Shown here piece after piece: positions 33,143 to 42,337 of a stretch of 46,515 bases of DNA. A program made the translations under genes and the position numbers. This stretch comes from an uncultured Alistipes sp. Lineage in GTDB: Bacteria > Bacteroidota > Bacteroidia > Bacteroidales > UBA932. The stretch is from assembly GCA_900544195.1 (NCBI GenBank), contig UQUJ01000019.1:1-46515 (forward strand), written 5' to 3'. The notes beneath the pieces were generated by a model. The model was not told where the DNA came from. It ran no database searches and saw only the letters and a list, made by a program, of their open reading frames with translations. The first letter of the stretch is position 1; each line of letters begins with the position of its first letter.

Positions 33143-33631
33143 ATGAGGCACAATAAAGCAATCAATCACCTTGGCCGCAAGTCAGGCCACCGTAAGGCAA
33201 TGTTGGCCAACCTGGCGACTTCTTTGATCATGCACAAGAGGATCACGACAACTGTTGCCAAAGCTAAGGCTTTGAGGTCATACGTTGAACCTCTTATCTC
33301 CAAGTCAAAGGAAGACACGACTCATTCCCGTAGAACCGTTTTCAGCTACCTCAAGAACAAGGAGGCTGTCAAGGAACTCTTCGGAGTCGTTTCTGCGAAG
33401 ATCGCTGACCGTCCAGGCGGCTACACCCGCGTACTGCATCTGGGCTTCCGTCAGGGTGACGGAGCCGACATGGCGCTTATCGAGCTTGTGGACTTCAACG
33501 AGGCCGCTCTTGCCACCAAGAAGGAGGAGAAGAAGTCAACACGTCGCAGCCGCGCCAGGAAAGCGGACGCTCCAAAGGTTGAGGAAACCCCTGCCGAGGC
33601 TCCGGTAGAGGAGGCTCCTAAGGCTGAATAA
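33143..33631 (+). CDS. rplQ: 50S ribosomal protein L17 with acidic C-terminal extension
   Basis: 162 aa against about 120 in most bacteria. The core is standard (MRHNKAINHLGRKSGHRKAM, LATSLIMHKRITTTVAKAKA, GYTRVLHLGFRQGDGADMAL). After residue about 125 a tail rich in Lys/Arg and then Ala/Pro/Glu (VEETPAEAPVEEAPKAE) is added, common in Bacteroidota. Last gene of the operon. Confidence 0.96.
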   Translation: MRHNKAINHLGRKSGHRKAMLANLATSLIMHKRITTTVAKAKALRSYVEPLISKSKEDTTHSRRTVFSYLKNKEAVKELFGVVSAKIADRPGGYTRVLHLGFRQGDGADMALIELVDFNEAALATKKEEKKSTRRSRARKADAPKVEETPAEAPVEEAPKAE

Positions 33632-33655
33632 TATGTCTGAACAGGCATGAATAGA

Positions 33656-33687
33656 ATGGCGGCTGGATTCCAGCCGCCATTTTTTTA
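33656..33687 (+). terminator. Terminator of the ribosomal operon
   Basis: Perfect 11-bp stem ATGGCGGCTGG (33656-33666) with CCAGCCGCCAT (33670-33680), 3-nt loop, then seven T. It starts 24 bases after the rplQ stop. Confidence 0.92.
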
Positions 33688-33730
33688 GTCATTTTTTGCT
33701 GTCCGGTATGATAAGGTGCCACATTTTTCT

Positions 33731-33738
33731 TATATTTG
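33731..33738 (+). promoter_or_regulatory. -7 box of hppA
   Basis: TATATTTG, 68 bases before the hppA start and just after the operon terminator. The -33 box is not clear. Confidence 0.5.
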
Positions 33739-33806
33739 CGGTCTGAAAGGGTTTGAGCAACCTTTTTTTTGGCGAATTTGTATAAATCGTTATAACTAAT
33801 CAATTT

Positions 33807-35996
33807 ATGAATTATCTGTTCTATTTCGTACCTGTGGCTTCGATGATTGCCCTCTTCTTTGCGTGGCTCTTCTACCACCAGATGAAGAAAGAAAATGAAG
33901 GTACACCGACAATGAAGGAGATCGCCCAGTATGTCCGTGAAGGCGCCATGGCATATCTTAAACAACAGTACAAGGTTGTTGGAATCGTGTTTGTTATCCT
34001 GGCCGTGTTGTTCAGCATTCTGGCCTTCGGCTTTGGCGTGCAGAACAAGTGGGTGCCTTTTGCGTTCCTTACAGGTGGATTCTTTTCGGCTCTGGCCGGT
34101 TATGTCGGCATGAGGACAGCCACCTACGCCTCCGCCAGAACAGCCAATGCTGTCAGCAAGTCCCTTAACTCCGGGTTGAAACTTGCTTTCCGTTCAGGTG
34201 CTGTCATGGGTCTTACCGTAGTAGGTCTTGGATTGCTTGACATCTCTATCTGGTGGGTGATTCTGAACGCCTTTGTGCATGAGGCCAGTGAGTCGCAGAC
34301 CCTTGTTGTCATCACGACCACGATGCTCACTTTCGGAATGGGAGCCTCTACCCAGGCTCTTTTCGCCAGAGTCGGCGGTGGCATCTACACCAAGGCTGCT
34401 GACGTGGGTGCGGATATCGTCGGAAAGGTGGAACAGGATATTCCTGAGGACGACCCAAGAAACCCTGCCACCATCGCTGACAACGTGGGTGACAACGTGG
34501 GTGATGTCGCCGGAATGGGTGCGGATCTTTACGAGTCTTATTGCGGATCCGTGCTTGCGACGATGGCGCTCGGAGCGTCCGCTTTTTTCGGTGATGTTGA
34601 TGCGCAGATGAGGGCCATCATCGCCCCGATGATGATCGCGGCCATCGGTGTGGTCCTTTCCATCATCGGAATCTACGCCGTCAGAACGAAGGAGGGGGCA
34701 GGCCTTCAGCAGCTTCTGAAGTCCTTGAGCATCGGAACAAACCTCAGTGCATGCCTGATAGCGGTGCTCACATTCGCGGTGTTCTACGTCCTTGGTTTCA
34801 GCAATTGGTGGCAGCTCAGCCTTTCCGTTATCGCCGGTCTTCTTTCCGGAGTCATCATCGGCAAGGCCACTGAATATTACACCTCTCATTCCTACAAGCC
34901 TACGCAGGATCTGGCGGAGAGTTCCCAGACAGGTCCCGCCACCGTCATCATCAATGGTATCGGACTCGGAATGATCTCCACCTGTATCCCTGTCGTGACG
35001 ATCGTGGCGGCCATCTTGATTTCTTATCTTTGCGCGACTGGCTTCTCCTTTGATCCAGCCTACATCAGCAACGGCCTTTACGGAATCAGCATCGCGGCTG
35101 TCGGCATGCTCTCGACCCTTGGTATCACCCTTGCGACCGATGCTTACGGCCCGATCGCCGACAACGCCGGCGGAAACGCCCAGATGAGTGAACTTGACCC
35201 TGAGGTACGTCGTCGCACCGACACCCTTGACGCTCTCGGCAACACAACCGCCGCCACCGGCAAGGGCTTCGCCATCGGCTCCGCTGCCCTCACGGCTCTC
35301 GCCCTCCTCGCTTCTTACATTGAAGAAATCAAGATCGGCCTTCAGCATGCTGGTGTCCTCCTTCTTGAGGTTGGAGGCAAGATTGTCAATGTGACAGAGG
35401 CCACGATTCCTGAGATTGTCAGCTACTATCAGGTCAACCTGATGAACCCGCGTGTCCTCGCTGGAGTCTTTGTGGGCGCCATGATGGCATTCCTCTTCTG
35501 CGGGATGACAATGAACGCCGTAGGGCGCGCCGCACAGAAAATGGTTGTTGAGGTGCGCCGTCAGTTCAGGGAGATCAAGGGCATCCTTGAAGGTAAGCAA
35601 CGCCCTGACTACAAGCGCTGTGTGGAGATTTCAACAAAGGCTGCGCAGCATGAGATGATCGTCCCTTCACTCACTGCGATCATTGTTCCGGTCCTTGTTG
35701 GTATCATTCTTGGAGAGGCAGGTGTCATGGGTCTTCTTATCGGCGGACTTGGCGCGGGATTCATCCTTGCGATCTTCCTCGCGAATTCAGGTGGAGCCTG
35801 GGACAATGCCAAGAAGTACGTCGAGGACGGCCATTTTGGAGGAAAGAACTCTGTAAATCATCATGCTACCGTTGTCGGTGACACGGTCGGTGATCCTTTC
35901 AAGGACACCTCCGGCCCATCATTGAACATCCTCATCAAACTCATGAGCATGGTCTCAATCGTGATGGCGGGACTGATTGTCATGATTCACGGATAG
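33807..35996 (+). CDS. hppA: Membrane-bound pyrophosphatase, K+-dependent, Na+-pumping type
   Basis: 729 aa with about 16 membrane segments. The pyrophosphate/Mg site motifs are intact: DVGADIVGKVEQDIPEDDPR, NPATIADNVGDNVGDVAGMG, and late DNAGGNAQMS and DNAKKYVEDG. Subtype markers: GNTTAATGKG has Ala where K+-independent enzymes have Lys, so K+ dependence is expected; ADLYESY places the gate Glu at the position of Na+-pumping enzymes such as that of Thermotoga. It uses PPi hydrolysis to export Na+ (or Na+ and H+; dual pumping occurs in Bacteroides). Membrane protein; transcribed with the following regulator gene, 32 bases downstream. Confidence 0.94.
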   Translation: MNYLFYFVPVASMIALFFAWLFYHQMKKENEGTPTMKEIAQYVREGAMAYLKQQYKVVGIVFVILAVLFSILAFGFGVQNKWVPFAFLTGGFFSALAGYVGMRTATYASARTANAVSKSLNSGLKLAFRSGAVMGLTVVGLGLLDISIWWVILNAFVHEASESQTLVVITTTMLTFGMGASTQALFARVGGGIYTKAADVGADIVGKVEQDIPEDDPRNPATIADNVGDNVGDVAGMGADLYESYCGSVLATMALGASAFFGDVDAQMRAIIAPMMIAAIGVVLSIIGIYAVRTKEGAGLQQLLKSLSIGTNLSACLIAVLTFAVFYVLGFSNWWQLSLSVIAGLLSGVIIGKATEYYTSHSYKPTQDLAESSQTGPATVIINGIGLGMISTCIPVVTIVAAILISYLCATGFSFDPAYISNGLYGISIAAVGMLSTLGITLATDAYGPIADNAGGNAQMSELDPEVRRRTDTLDALGNTTAATGKGFAIGSAALTALALLASYIEEIKIGLQHAGVLLLEVGGKIVNVTEATIPEIVSYYQVNLMNPRVLAGVFVGAMMAFLFCGMTMNAVGRAAQKMVVEVRRQFREIKGILEGKQRPDYKRCVEISTKAAQHEMIVPSLTAIIVPVLVGIILGEAGVMGLLIGGLGAGFILAIFLANSGGAWDNAKKYVEDGHFGGKNSVNHHATVVGDTVGDPFKDTSGPSLNILIKLMSMVSIVMAGLIVMIHG

Positions 35997-36028
35997 TGTG
36001 AACGGACTTACAACAGAATATCAAACGA

Positions 36029-37081
36029 ATGAAAAAAGTAACCATTAGAGATGTGGCGAGAGAAGCCGGGGTGTCAGTCACCCTGGTTTCTTTCGTGATG
36101 AATGCGAAAATGGGGAAGGATGGCAGGTTGGACTGCCCGGTCAACCCTGACACCGCTGAAAGGGTCCTTCAGGTAGCCAAAAGACTTGGCTACAGACGTA
36201 ACAATGCCGCCGCCTCGCTTAGAAGCGGAAGGTCGCATTCAATCGCTGTGATTGTTTCGGACATTGCCAATCCTTTCTTCGCCGAGATCTGCAGGAACAT
36301 CGAGAACATCGCCTACAAGGACGGGTTCACGGTGATCTTCGCGAGCTCTGAGGAGAATCCGCAGAAGCTGGCTCATCTGGTCGAGACCATGGTGGGCTAC
36401 AATGTGGAAGGCCTTATAGTGGCTCCTTGCCTTGGGGCGGAGGCCGCGTTGGCGAGAGCCATCAGCATCGGCATCCCTACAGTCTTGATTGACAGGAACA
36501 TGCCGGGAGAAGAATTCGGGCGTGTACTTGTCGATAACGTTGACGCCGGAAAGATGGCGGCCAAATACCTGCTCCATCAGGGATTCGGCAAAATCGAGAT
36601 GATTTCATACAAATCCGGAGTGACCAGCCTGACCGACAGGGAGTCCGGCTACGCCATGGCGATGGAGGAGGCCGGATTGAAAGACGACATAAGGCTTCAC
36701 AAGATTGAATATGACACCGAGGCTGCTAAAAAGGATGTCATCGAGGTGTTCCGTGGGGCGGTGAAACGAGGGACCGAGGCGTTCATCCTTCCTACCAAGA
36801 GGATAGCAATGTACGGTTTCAACGCTCTGAACGTCCTTGGTTTGAGTATGCAAAAGGATTTCTCGTTCGTATGCTTCGACGAGAGCGATGTCTATGAGTT
36901 GAACAAACCGGTGGTGCCTCACATCATCCAGCCGCTTTCCGAGATCGCTTTCAAGTCATTTGAACTCCTTCAGAAGATGATCGAGGGCAATGCTACGAAA
37001 GAAGAAAAGACCTCCATGCTCAATGTCAAACTTGTGCTTGGAGGCCGTTTCGGCGGAGAATCGACGCAGGCGTCGTTCTAG
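36029..37081 (+). CDS. LacI family transcriptional regulator
   Basis: 350 aa. N-terminal helix-turn-helix (residues 4-25, TIRDVAREAGVSVTLVSFVM), hinge, and a periplasmic-binding-protein-like effector domain (about 62-345; SHSIAVIVSDIANPFFAEI, DRESGYAMAMEEAGL, FVCFDESDVYEL). The recognition segment VSVTLVSFVMNA differs slightly from the common VSxxTVSRVLN. Effector and targets are unknown; no carbohydrate genes are nearby and no palindromic operator is seen upstream. It probably shares the hppA transcript. Its TAG stop uses the same CTAG tetranucleotide as the converging purE. Confidence 0.9.
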   Translation: MKKVTIRDVAREAGVSVTLVSFVMNAKMGKDGRLDCPVNPDTAERVLQVAKRLGYRRNNAAASLRSGRSHSIAVIVSDIANPFFAEICRNIENIAYKDGFTVIFASSEENPQKLAHLVETMVGYNVEGLIVAPCLGAEAALARAISIGIPTVLIDRNMPGEEFGRVLVDNVDAGKMAAKYLLHQGFGKIEMISYKSGVTSLTDRESGYAMAMEEAGLKDDIRLHKIEYDTEAAKKDVIEVFRGAVKRGTEAFILPTKRIAMYGFNALNVLGLSMQKDFSFVCFDESDVYELNKPVVPHIIQPLSEIAFKSFELLQKMIEGNATKEEKTSMLNVKLVLGGRFGGESTQASF

Positions 37082-37548
37082 ATCGTAGTGTTATAGATTT
37101 TTTCAGCTTGAGCCTTGCGGTAGGTGTCCAGCTTTTCGGAGACAGCAGTGTCTTGGAGGGCGAGAATCTCTGCCGCAAGGATTGCTGCATTCTTGGCTCC
37201 GCCGATAGCGACAGTGGCCACAGGTATTCCTGTCGGCATCTGTACCATCGACAAAAGTGAGTCCAGTCCGCCGAGAGCCTTGGTCTGCATCGGCACGGCT
37301 ATAACCGGCAGCGTTGTGAGTCCTGCCGCCACACCTGCAAGGTGCGCCGCTCCGCCGGCTCCGGCGATGACCACTCCGAATCCTCGTCCCTTGAGTCCTT
37401 TGGTGTACTCAAACATCAGCTCAGGAGTCCTGTGGGCACTGATCACCCTTTTCTCAAACTCGATCCCGAAGTCGGAAAGAATCTGCTCAGCTCCGGACAT
37501 GACATCGTAGTCACTCGTGGAGCCCATGATAATAGCTACTTTAAGCAT
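37078..37548 (-). CDS. purE: N5-carboxyaminoimidazole ribonucleotide mutase
   Basis: 156 aa. Motifs: MGSTSDYDVM (residues 9-18), ISAHRTPELMFEY, and GAGGAAHLAGVAAGLTTLPVIAVP, which form the PurE active site. It converts N5-CAIR to CAIR in purine synthesis. It is alone on the minus strand; miaA stops upstream at 37600. The 3' end overlaps the LacI gene by four bases. Confidence 0.96.
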   Translation of the reverse strand: MLKVAIIMGSTSDYDVMSGAEQILSDFGIEFEKRVISAHRTPELMFEYTKGLKGRGFGVVIAGAGGAAHLAGVAAGLTTLPVIAVPMQTKALGGLDSLLSMVQMPTGIPVATVAIGGAKNAAILAAEILALQDTAVSEKLDTYRKAQAEKIYNTTI

Positions 37549-37599
37549 AGAATTTATTGAATATTTGGGGGTTGGATTATTGGTGGAGATGTGAAATCA

Positions 37600-38568
37600 T
37601 TACACCTCCGTCCAATGGATATGAATACCATCTTTCTCCATACCTCTGAACCAGGTCATCTGCCGTTTGGCGAACTGGTGGATGGCGTTGGCCAAAAGAG
37701 TGTGCATTTCTTCGAAAGTCAGGACGCCAAGAACGTACTGTGTGACGAATTTATACTCAAGTCCGTAATAGACAAGGTCTTCGGCTCGTATCCCGTTGTC
37801 CAGAAGACCTTTGACCTCCTCGATCATCCCTCCGGCCAACCTTTCGTCAAGCCGTCTGTCAATTCTTGCGACCCTCTCTTCACGGCTGACCAGTGTCCCG
37901 ATGTAATACGGGTTCTTCGGCATGAATCCGGTTCGTTTCACCGGATGCTCACGTTCGTACATCGCCACTTCCAAAGCCCTGATTATCCGTCTTTTGGATT
38001 GCAGGACTCCTTCGTCCGGCAGCGGTCCGTAGCCGCTCAACTTAGCGATCAGGATCTCCGTGTCGTACTGTTCAAGCTCTTCCCTTAACTTCTCGTCAGG
38101 CGGAACCTGGGGCAGAGTGTAGCCGCATGTCGCGGCCTGGATGTAAAGTCCTGTACCGCCGCACAGGATCGGAGTCTTGCCTCTTTCACGGATGTCTTTG
38201 TAGGCATATTCAAAAACTTGCTGCCACTGGTAGAGGTCGAATCGCGTCCCGGCTGGCACGATGTCTATCAGGTGGTAGGGTACATCGCCATATTCATTCA
38301 AGTCCTTCCCGGTCCCGATGTCCATTCCGCGATAGACCTGTCTGGAATCGGCTGACAGGATTTCTCCGTTGCCGCATTTGTGTGCCAAGTCCACTGCGTA
38401 GCGGGTTTTACCGGAGGCCGTCGGCCCGAGCACTACGATCAGATCAATGGCTCCGGAGGCATATTCATTGAATATGCTCCCGAAGTCAATGTCTTCTGGT
38501 TCAGGCAGTGGAGCCGGGGGAGGGATGGGGATTGCCTCCCGCAGCTTGTTCTGTGGGTTTCTGCTCAT
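37600..38568 (-). CDS. miaA: tRNA dimethylallyltransferase with N-terminal extension
   Basis: 322 aa. P-loop GPTASGKT at residues 48-55, DSRQVYRGMDIGTGKDLNEY with the catalytic Asp, GGTGLYIQA, and SKRRIIRALE. It adds a dimethylallyl group to A37 of tRNAs reading UNN codons. About 42 residues precede the usual start, rich in Pro (IPIPPPAPLPEPE); no internal Met lies near the normal start, so the tail seems real. It is 3 bases downstream of the M16 lipoprotein gene, probably one transcript. Confidence 0.92.
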   Translation of the reverse strand: MSRNPQNKLREAIPIPPPAPLPEPEDIDFGSIFNEYASGAIDLIVVLGPTASGKTRYAVDLAHKCGNGEILSADSRQVYRGMDIGTGKDLNEYGDVPYHLIDIVPAGTRFDLYQWQQVFEYAYKDIRERGKTPILCGGTGLYIQAATCGYTLPQVPPDEKLREELEQYDTEILIAKLSGYGPLPDEGVLQSKRRIIRALEVAMYEREHPVKRTGFMPKNPYYIGTLVSREERVARIDRRLDERLAGGMIEEVKGLLDNGIRAEDLVYYGLEYKFVTQYVLGVLTFEEMHTLLANAIHQFAKRQMTWFRGMEKDGIHIHWTEV

Positions 38569-38571
38569 CCG

Positions 38572-41481
38572 TTAGTAGCCAAAGATTTCCTCAAGCGTGA
38601 GTTCGGTGACAGGTCCGAGCGAGCCGACGAAGTCCATGTCTAATCCTTCCTTCTTGCCGAGAAATCCATAGACGTATTTGCGTCCCTTGATCCATTTCTC
38701 CTGGAATGCCTTGACGTCGGCGAGTGTCATGTTCTGTACCTTTTCGAACACGGCCTTCTCGCGGTCTTCGGTGAGGCCATAGTCCTGAAGATCAAGATAT
38801 TTGTAAAGAACGTTGATGCCGGTTGTCCTGTTTGTGCGGATGCCTGTCAGCAAGGAAGTCTTGGCAACTTCGAAGGCTTTCCCGGACTCAGGCATGTCGT
38901 TGATGATGCTGTCGAATGCCTCCACGGCCTCCTTCGCCTTGTCATTCTGCGAGGCGATGAAAGCGTAGAACATGTAGTCACAGTCCTTGTAGCCAAGGTC
39001 TCTGAGGAATGCCGCCGCTGAATATGCAAGCCCTCTGGCCTCACGCATCTCCTGGAAGACGATCGCTCCCATCCCGCTTCCGAAATAGGTGTTGTACATC
39101 CTTATCTCAGGATCGTTCGCGACGTTGAACTTCTCCCCTCTGTCAGAATGTTGCAGGTAGTAGAACTGGTTGGCGTCGTAAGGGGCGATGAAGACCTCGC
39201 TGGAAGCCACCTGCCTTGCCTGAGGGTGGATTCTCTCAAGAGGCTCCGGATTCTCACTTATCTTGTGGTGCTCCGCTATCATCTTCTTGGCTACAGTCTC
39301 GTCTGAAGGCCCGTAGTAAAGAACGTCATGCTTCTTGGCATACAAGTCTCTGACTGCCTGAAGGAGCTCTTCGGATGTCAGGGCGGCGATCTGTTCGTTG
39401 GTGAGCGTGGTCTTCCTGATGAATTCAGGACCGTAGAAGATGTATTTCTGGAGTGCGCTGAAGCATGCCCTTTGGCTCAACTTGCTGTCAGAGCGGTTTT
39501 TGAATATGTCCGACTTCAGTCCGGCGAGTATCACAGTGTCAGGCTGCGCGTTGAAGATCAGATCCTCCACGATGTCCATGGCCTTGCCGACATTCTCGTC
39601 AAGTCCGCTCACGCCTATGTTAGACTGGGTCGAGCCGCAGGAAAGTCTCTGCGAGCAGGCAAGTTCGTACATCTCTTTCTTGATCTGCTCGGCGGTTCTG
39701 GTTGTGGTGCCGAGGTAGCTCAGGTAATCGAACGCCAGATCAAGGCGAGGATCGCTTTGGACTCCGCGGTCGAACACGCATGTCAGGGTCGTGATGTCGT
39801 TGGTCTCATTCTTCTTGTAGAGAAGTCCGATGCCTTCGGCCACACGGCCCTTTGACATGTCCTTGGAGAAGTCCACGAACACCGGCTCGATAGGGGTGAC
39901 CTCGGTGTTCTGGATCTCGGTCAGGAACTCGCTCTGCTTGTCACGGTTGGTCTCGATCGGGGTGATGGCCGGGGCGGCGATCTTCTCGATGTCCTTGTCC
40001 TCTCCGATGCGCTTGTAAACAGCCACATAGCTGTTCGCTCCGAGGTACTCGTTGGCCCAGTCCACAATCTGCTGCTTGGTGACTTTCTCAAGCCTCTGCA
40101 TCTGGAGTGCGTCATTCTTCCAGTCGTGGCCGTTGATGAATGACTCCACGAAACTCATCGCCCTGTCCTCGTTGTTCTCAAGCTGACGCATGTTGGAGAG
40201 CTTGTAGTTGTTGATGGTGGATTGGATGAGGCTTTCGTCGAAGTCTCCGCCGCGGAGTTTTGCCACCTGCTCCAGCATGAGGTCACGCACCTCGTCAAGG
40301 CTCTGTCCCTCACGAGGATAGCCCACGAGGAGGAACTCTCCGTAGTCCGGACGTGTGTAGTTGAATCCGTAGAATCCGTTTACTTTCTGCGCCTGGATCA
40401 GGTTCAGGTCGGCGAGGCCTGCCTGCCCGTTGTAAAGGATGTCACCGACAATGTCGCCGACCTCGCTTCTGAGGAAGTCGTTGGATCCCGGAACTCTCCA
40501 GCCCATCATCACGAACTCCGCGTCGAGGCCGTAAACTTCTTTCTGGATCGGCGCGGTGATGGCCTGCTCCGGCTCGTATTCAAGGTACTTGATGTCCGGA
40601 TTCGGCTGCCACTCTCCGAAATACTTCTCGATCGTGGCGACGAAAGTGTCCGGGTCGAAGTCTCCGGAGACGCAGATCGCCACGTTGTTAGGCACGTAGA
40701 AGTTGGCCCTGTAGTTCTCTATGTTGATGATCGACGGGTTCTTCAGGTGCTCCTGGGTGCCGAGGGTGGTCTGAAGTCCGTAAGGGTGGTGAGGGAAGAG
40801 GGCGAGGTCAATTGCTTCCATAGCCTTGCGGTTGTCCTGCGTGAGGCTCATGTTCTTCTCCTCATAGACGGCCTCCAGCTCGGTGTGGAATCCCCGGATC
40901 ACCGGATGCATGAACCTGTCGGCCTCGATCTTCGCCCAGTTGTCGATCTCGTTGGACGGTATGTCCTCCTGATAGACTGTCATGTCGTTGGAGGTAAAGG
41001 CGTTGGTGCCTTCGGCTCCGATGACGGCCATCAGTTTGTCATATTCATTAGGGATCGCGATCTTCGACGCCTCGTAGCTGATGGAGTCGATCCGGTGGTA
41101 GATCGCCCTGCGTTCCTCCGGGTCGGTCTTTGTGCGGTAAACCTCGAAGAGGGCCTTGATGGAGTCGAGCATCGGCTTCTCGGCGGCGTAGTCGGAGGTT
41201 CCGAAGCTCTCCGTGCCCTTGAACATCAGGTGCTCAAGGTAGTGGGCGAGTCCTGTTGTCTCCTTCGGATCATTCTTGCTGCCGACCTTGACCGCGATGT
41301 AGGTCTGCACGCGCGGAGTCTCCTTGTTGACGGTCATATAAACCTTCAACCCGTTGTCAAGGGTGTAGATCTTGGTCTTCATAGGATCCCCCTTGACCGT
41401 CTCGTACTTGTACTTCGCGCACGATCCCGCCAGAAGCATTGAGATGACGGCCGTCGCCGCCAGGATAAGTCGTCTTTTCAT
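38572..41481 (-). CDS. M16 family zinc metallopeptidase, lipoprotein
   Basis: 969 aa, two M16 halves. Lipoprotein signal with Cys21 (ISMLLAGSCAK), so membrane-anchored in the periplasm or on the surface. Zinc motif HYLEH (His80, Glu83, His84); the third ligand is expected in ELEAVYEEKN (residues 201-210), a longer spacing than in the first M16 protein of this window because of an insertion of about 45 residues. The family degrades oligopeptides inside a closed chamber. It is only distantly like the 3077-5905 protein and is not part of that operon; miaA follows after 3 bases. Confidence 0.92.
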   Translation of the reverse strand: MKRRLILAATAVISMLLAGSCAKYKYETVKGDPMKTKIYTLDNGLKVYMTVNKETPRVQTYIAVKVGSKNDPKETTGLAHYLEHLMFKGTESFGTSDYAAEKPMLDSIKALFEVYRTKTDPEERRAIYHRIDSISYEASKIAIPNEYDKLMAVIGAEGTNAFTSNDMTVYQEDIPSNEIDNWAKIEADRFMHPVIRGFHTELEAVYEEKNMSLTQDNRKAMEAIDLALFPHHPYGLQTTLGTQEHLKNPSIINIENYRANFYVPNNVAICVSGDFDPDTFVATIEKYFGEWQPNPDIKYLEYEPEQAITAPIQKEVYGLDAEFVMMGWRVPGSNDFLRSEVGDIVGDILYNGQAGLADLNLIQAQKVNGFYGFNYTRPDYGEFLLVGYPREGQSLDEVRDLMLEQVAKLRGGDFDESLIQSTINNYKLSNMRQLENNEDRAMSFVESFINGHDWKNDALQMQRLEKVTKQQIVDWANEYLGANSYVAVYKRIGEDKDIEKIAAPAITPIETNRDKQSEFLTEIQNTEVTPIEPVFVDFSKDMSKGRVAEGIGLLYKKNETNDITTLTCVFDRGVQSDPRLDLAFDYLSYLGTTTRTAEQIKKEMYELACSQRLSCGSTQSNIGVSGLDENVGKAMDIVEDLIFNAQPDTVILAGLKSDIFKNRSDSKLSQRACFSALQKYIFYGPEFIRKTTLTNEQIAALTSEELLQAVRDLYAKKHDVLYYGPSDETVAKKMIAEHHKISENPEPLERIHPQARQVASSEVFIAPYDANQFYYLQHSDRGEKFNVANDPEIRMYNTYFGSGMGAIVFQEMREARGLAYSAAAFLRDLGYKDCDYMFYAFIASQNDKAKEAVEAFDSIINDMPESGKAFEVAKTSLLTGIRTNRTTGINVLYKYLDLQDYGLTEDREKAVFEKVQNMTLADVKAFQEKWIKGRKYVYGFLGKKEGLDMDFVGSLGPVTELTLEEIFGY

Positions 41482-41769
41482 GATATTGAATATTTAATAA
41501 TCGTCAAACCTGCGGCAATCAGTTCTTTCCCGCTTACTAAGTAACCTTCAAAAAATAACTTGAACAATTTGTATATCTTTATGGTCTATATTTCTCTTCT
41601 CATCAGTCATGTACCTCCAGTACACTCCTTCTTCCAAAAGAAATCCATCCTCGAAAATCTTCTCTTAATCTGAAGCAACTTATTATTTTCATGTTCCTAA
41701 GCCATTCGCCCGGAATGGCTGTAATTGACAAACTTAAGCATTTTTGGCCGCAACACCAAGAAAAGTGAT
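41482..41769. other. AT-rich intergenic region between the M16 gene and smpB
   Basis: No credible gene. It contains a short palindrome TTACTAAGTAA near 41534 and a small hairpin GCCATTC/GAATGGC at 41701-41719. It must hold the promoter of the minus-strand M16-miaA unit, but no TAnnTTTG box is recognisable on that strand. Confidence 0.5.
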
Positions 41770-41777
41770 TATCTTTG
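41743..41777 (+). promoter_or_regulatory. Putative smpB promoter
   Basis: TATCTTTG (41770-41777) with an upstream TTTG at 41743-41746; the 23-base spacer is longer than the 18-20 seen elsewhere. It would give a leader of about 90 nt. Confidence 0.45.
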
Positions 41778-41875
41778 TGGCCTATGAACATAATCACCGC
41801 TTCGCTGAGTGCCGGAAGATGAAGGGATGAGACTTGTCGTTGCGGAGCTGATTGATTGAAAATGAATTTGTGAAT

Positions 41876-42331
41876 ATGCCAAAGCAGAAAGAGCATAAGG
41901 TAGAGATACGCAACCGCCGTGCCTCGTTCGACTACGAGTTCCTTGAAACCTATGTGGCGGGAATATCCTTGGTCAGCACGGAGATCAAGTCAATCCGTAT
42001 GGGCAAGGCCTCGTTGGTTGATTCGTTCTGTTATTTCGTTGGCAACGAGTTGTTTGTCAAGGGTATGAACGTCGCCCAGTACTTCTGGGGCTCCTGGGGG
42101 CAGCACGAGCCGATGCGTGACCGCAAACTCCTGCTGACCAAGCGTGAGCTCCGTCACCTGCGTCAGGCCGTCAAGGAGAAAGGCCTCACAATCGTGGCCA
42201 CCAAGCTTTTCATCAACGACAACGGCCTCGCCAAACTCGTCATCGCCCTCGCCAAAGGAAAGAAAATCTACGACAAGCGCGCCACCATCAAGGAGAAAGA
42301 CATCCGCCGCGAACTTGACCGCGGGGAGTAG
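41876..42331 (+). CDS. smpB: SsrA-binding protein SmpB
   Basis: 151 aa from ATG 41876; an in-frame TTG at 41852 adds an untypical tail. Conserved blocks: NRRASFDYEFLETYVAGISL, EIKSIRMGKASLVDSFC, KRELRHLRQAVKEKGLTIVA, and the basic C-terminal tail KGKKIYDKRATIKEKDIRRE that enters the decoding centre. It works with tmRNA in rescuing stalled ribosomes. The tmRNA gene is not in the window. Confidence 0.96.
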   Translation: MPKQKEHKVEIRNRRASFDYEFLETYVAGISLVSTEIKSIRMGKASLVDSFCYFVGNELFVKGMNVAQYFWGSWGQHEPMRDRKLLLTKRELRHLRQAVKEKGLTIVATKLFINDNGLAKLVIALAKGKKIYDKRATIKEKDIRRELDRGE

Positions 42332-42337
42332 GTTGCG

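Noticed and set aside
34194..35600. Minus-strand ORF of 468 codons opposite hppA
   Set aside because: Antisense shadow of hppA, very rich in His/Asp/Arg, as expected from reading the opposite strand.
40222..41442. Long plus-strand ORF of 406 codons opposite the M16 lipoprotein gene
   Set aside because: Mirror frame of a clear M16 gene; no recognisable domain and a composition typical of antisense reading.
41603..41896. Minus-strand 97-codon ORF in the M16-smpB gap
   Set aside because: No homology pattern, no promoter, and it runs into the smpB start.
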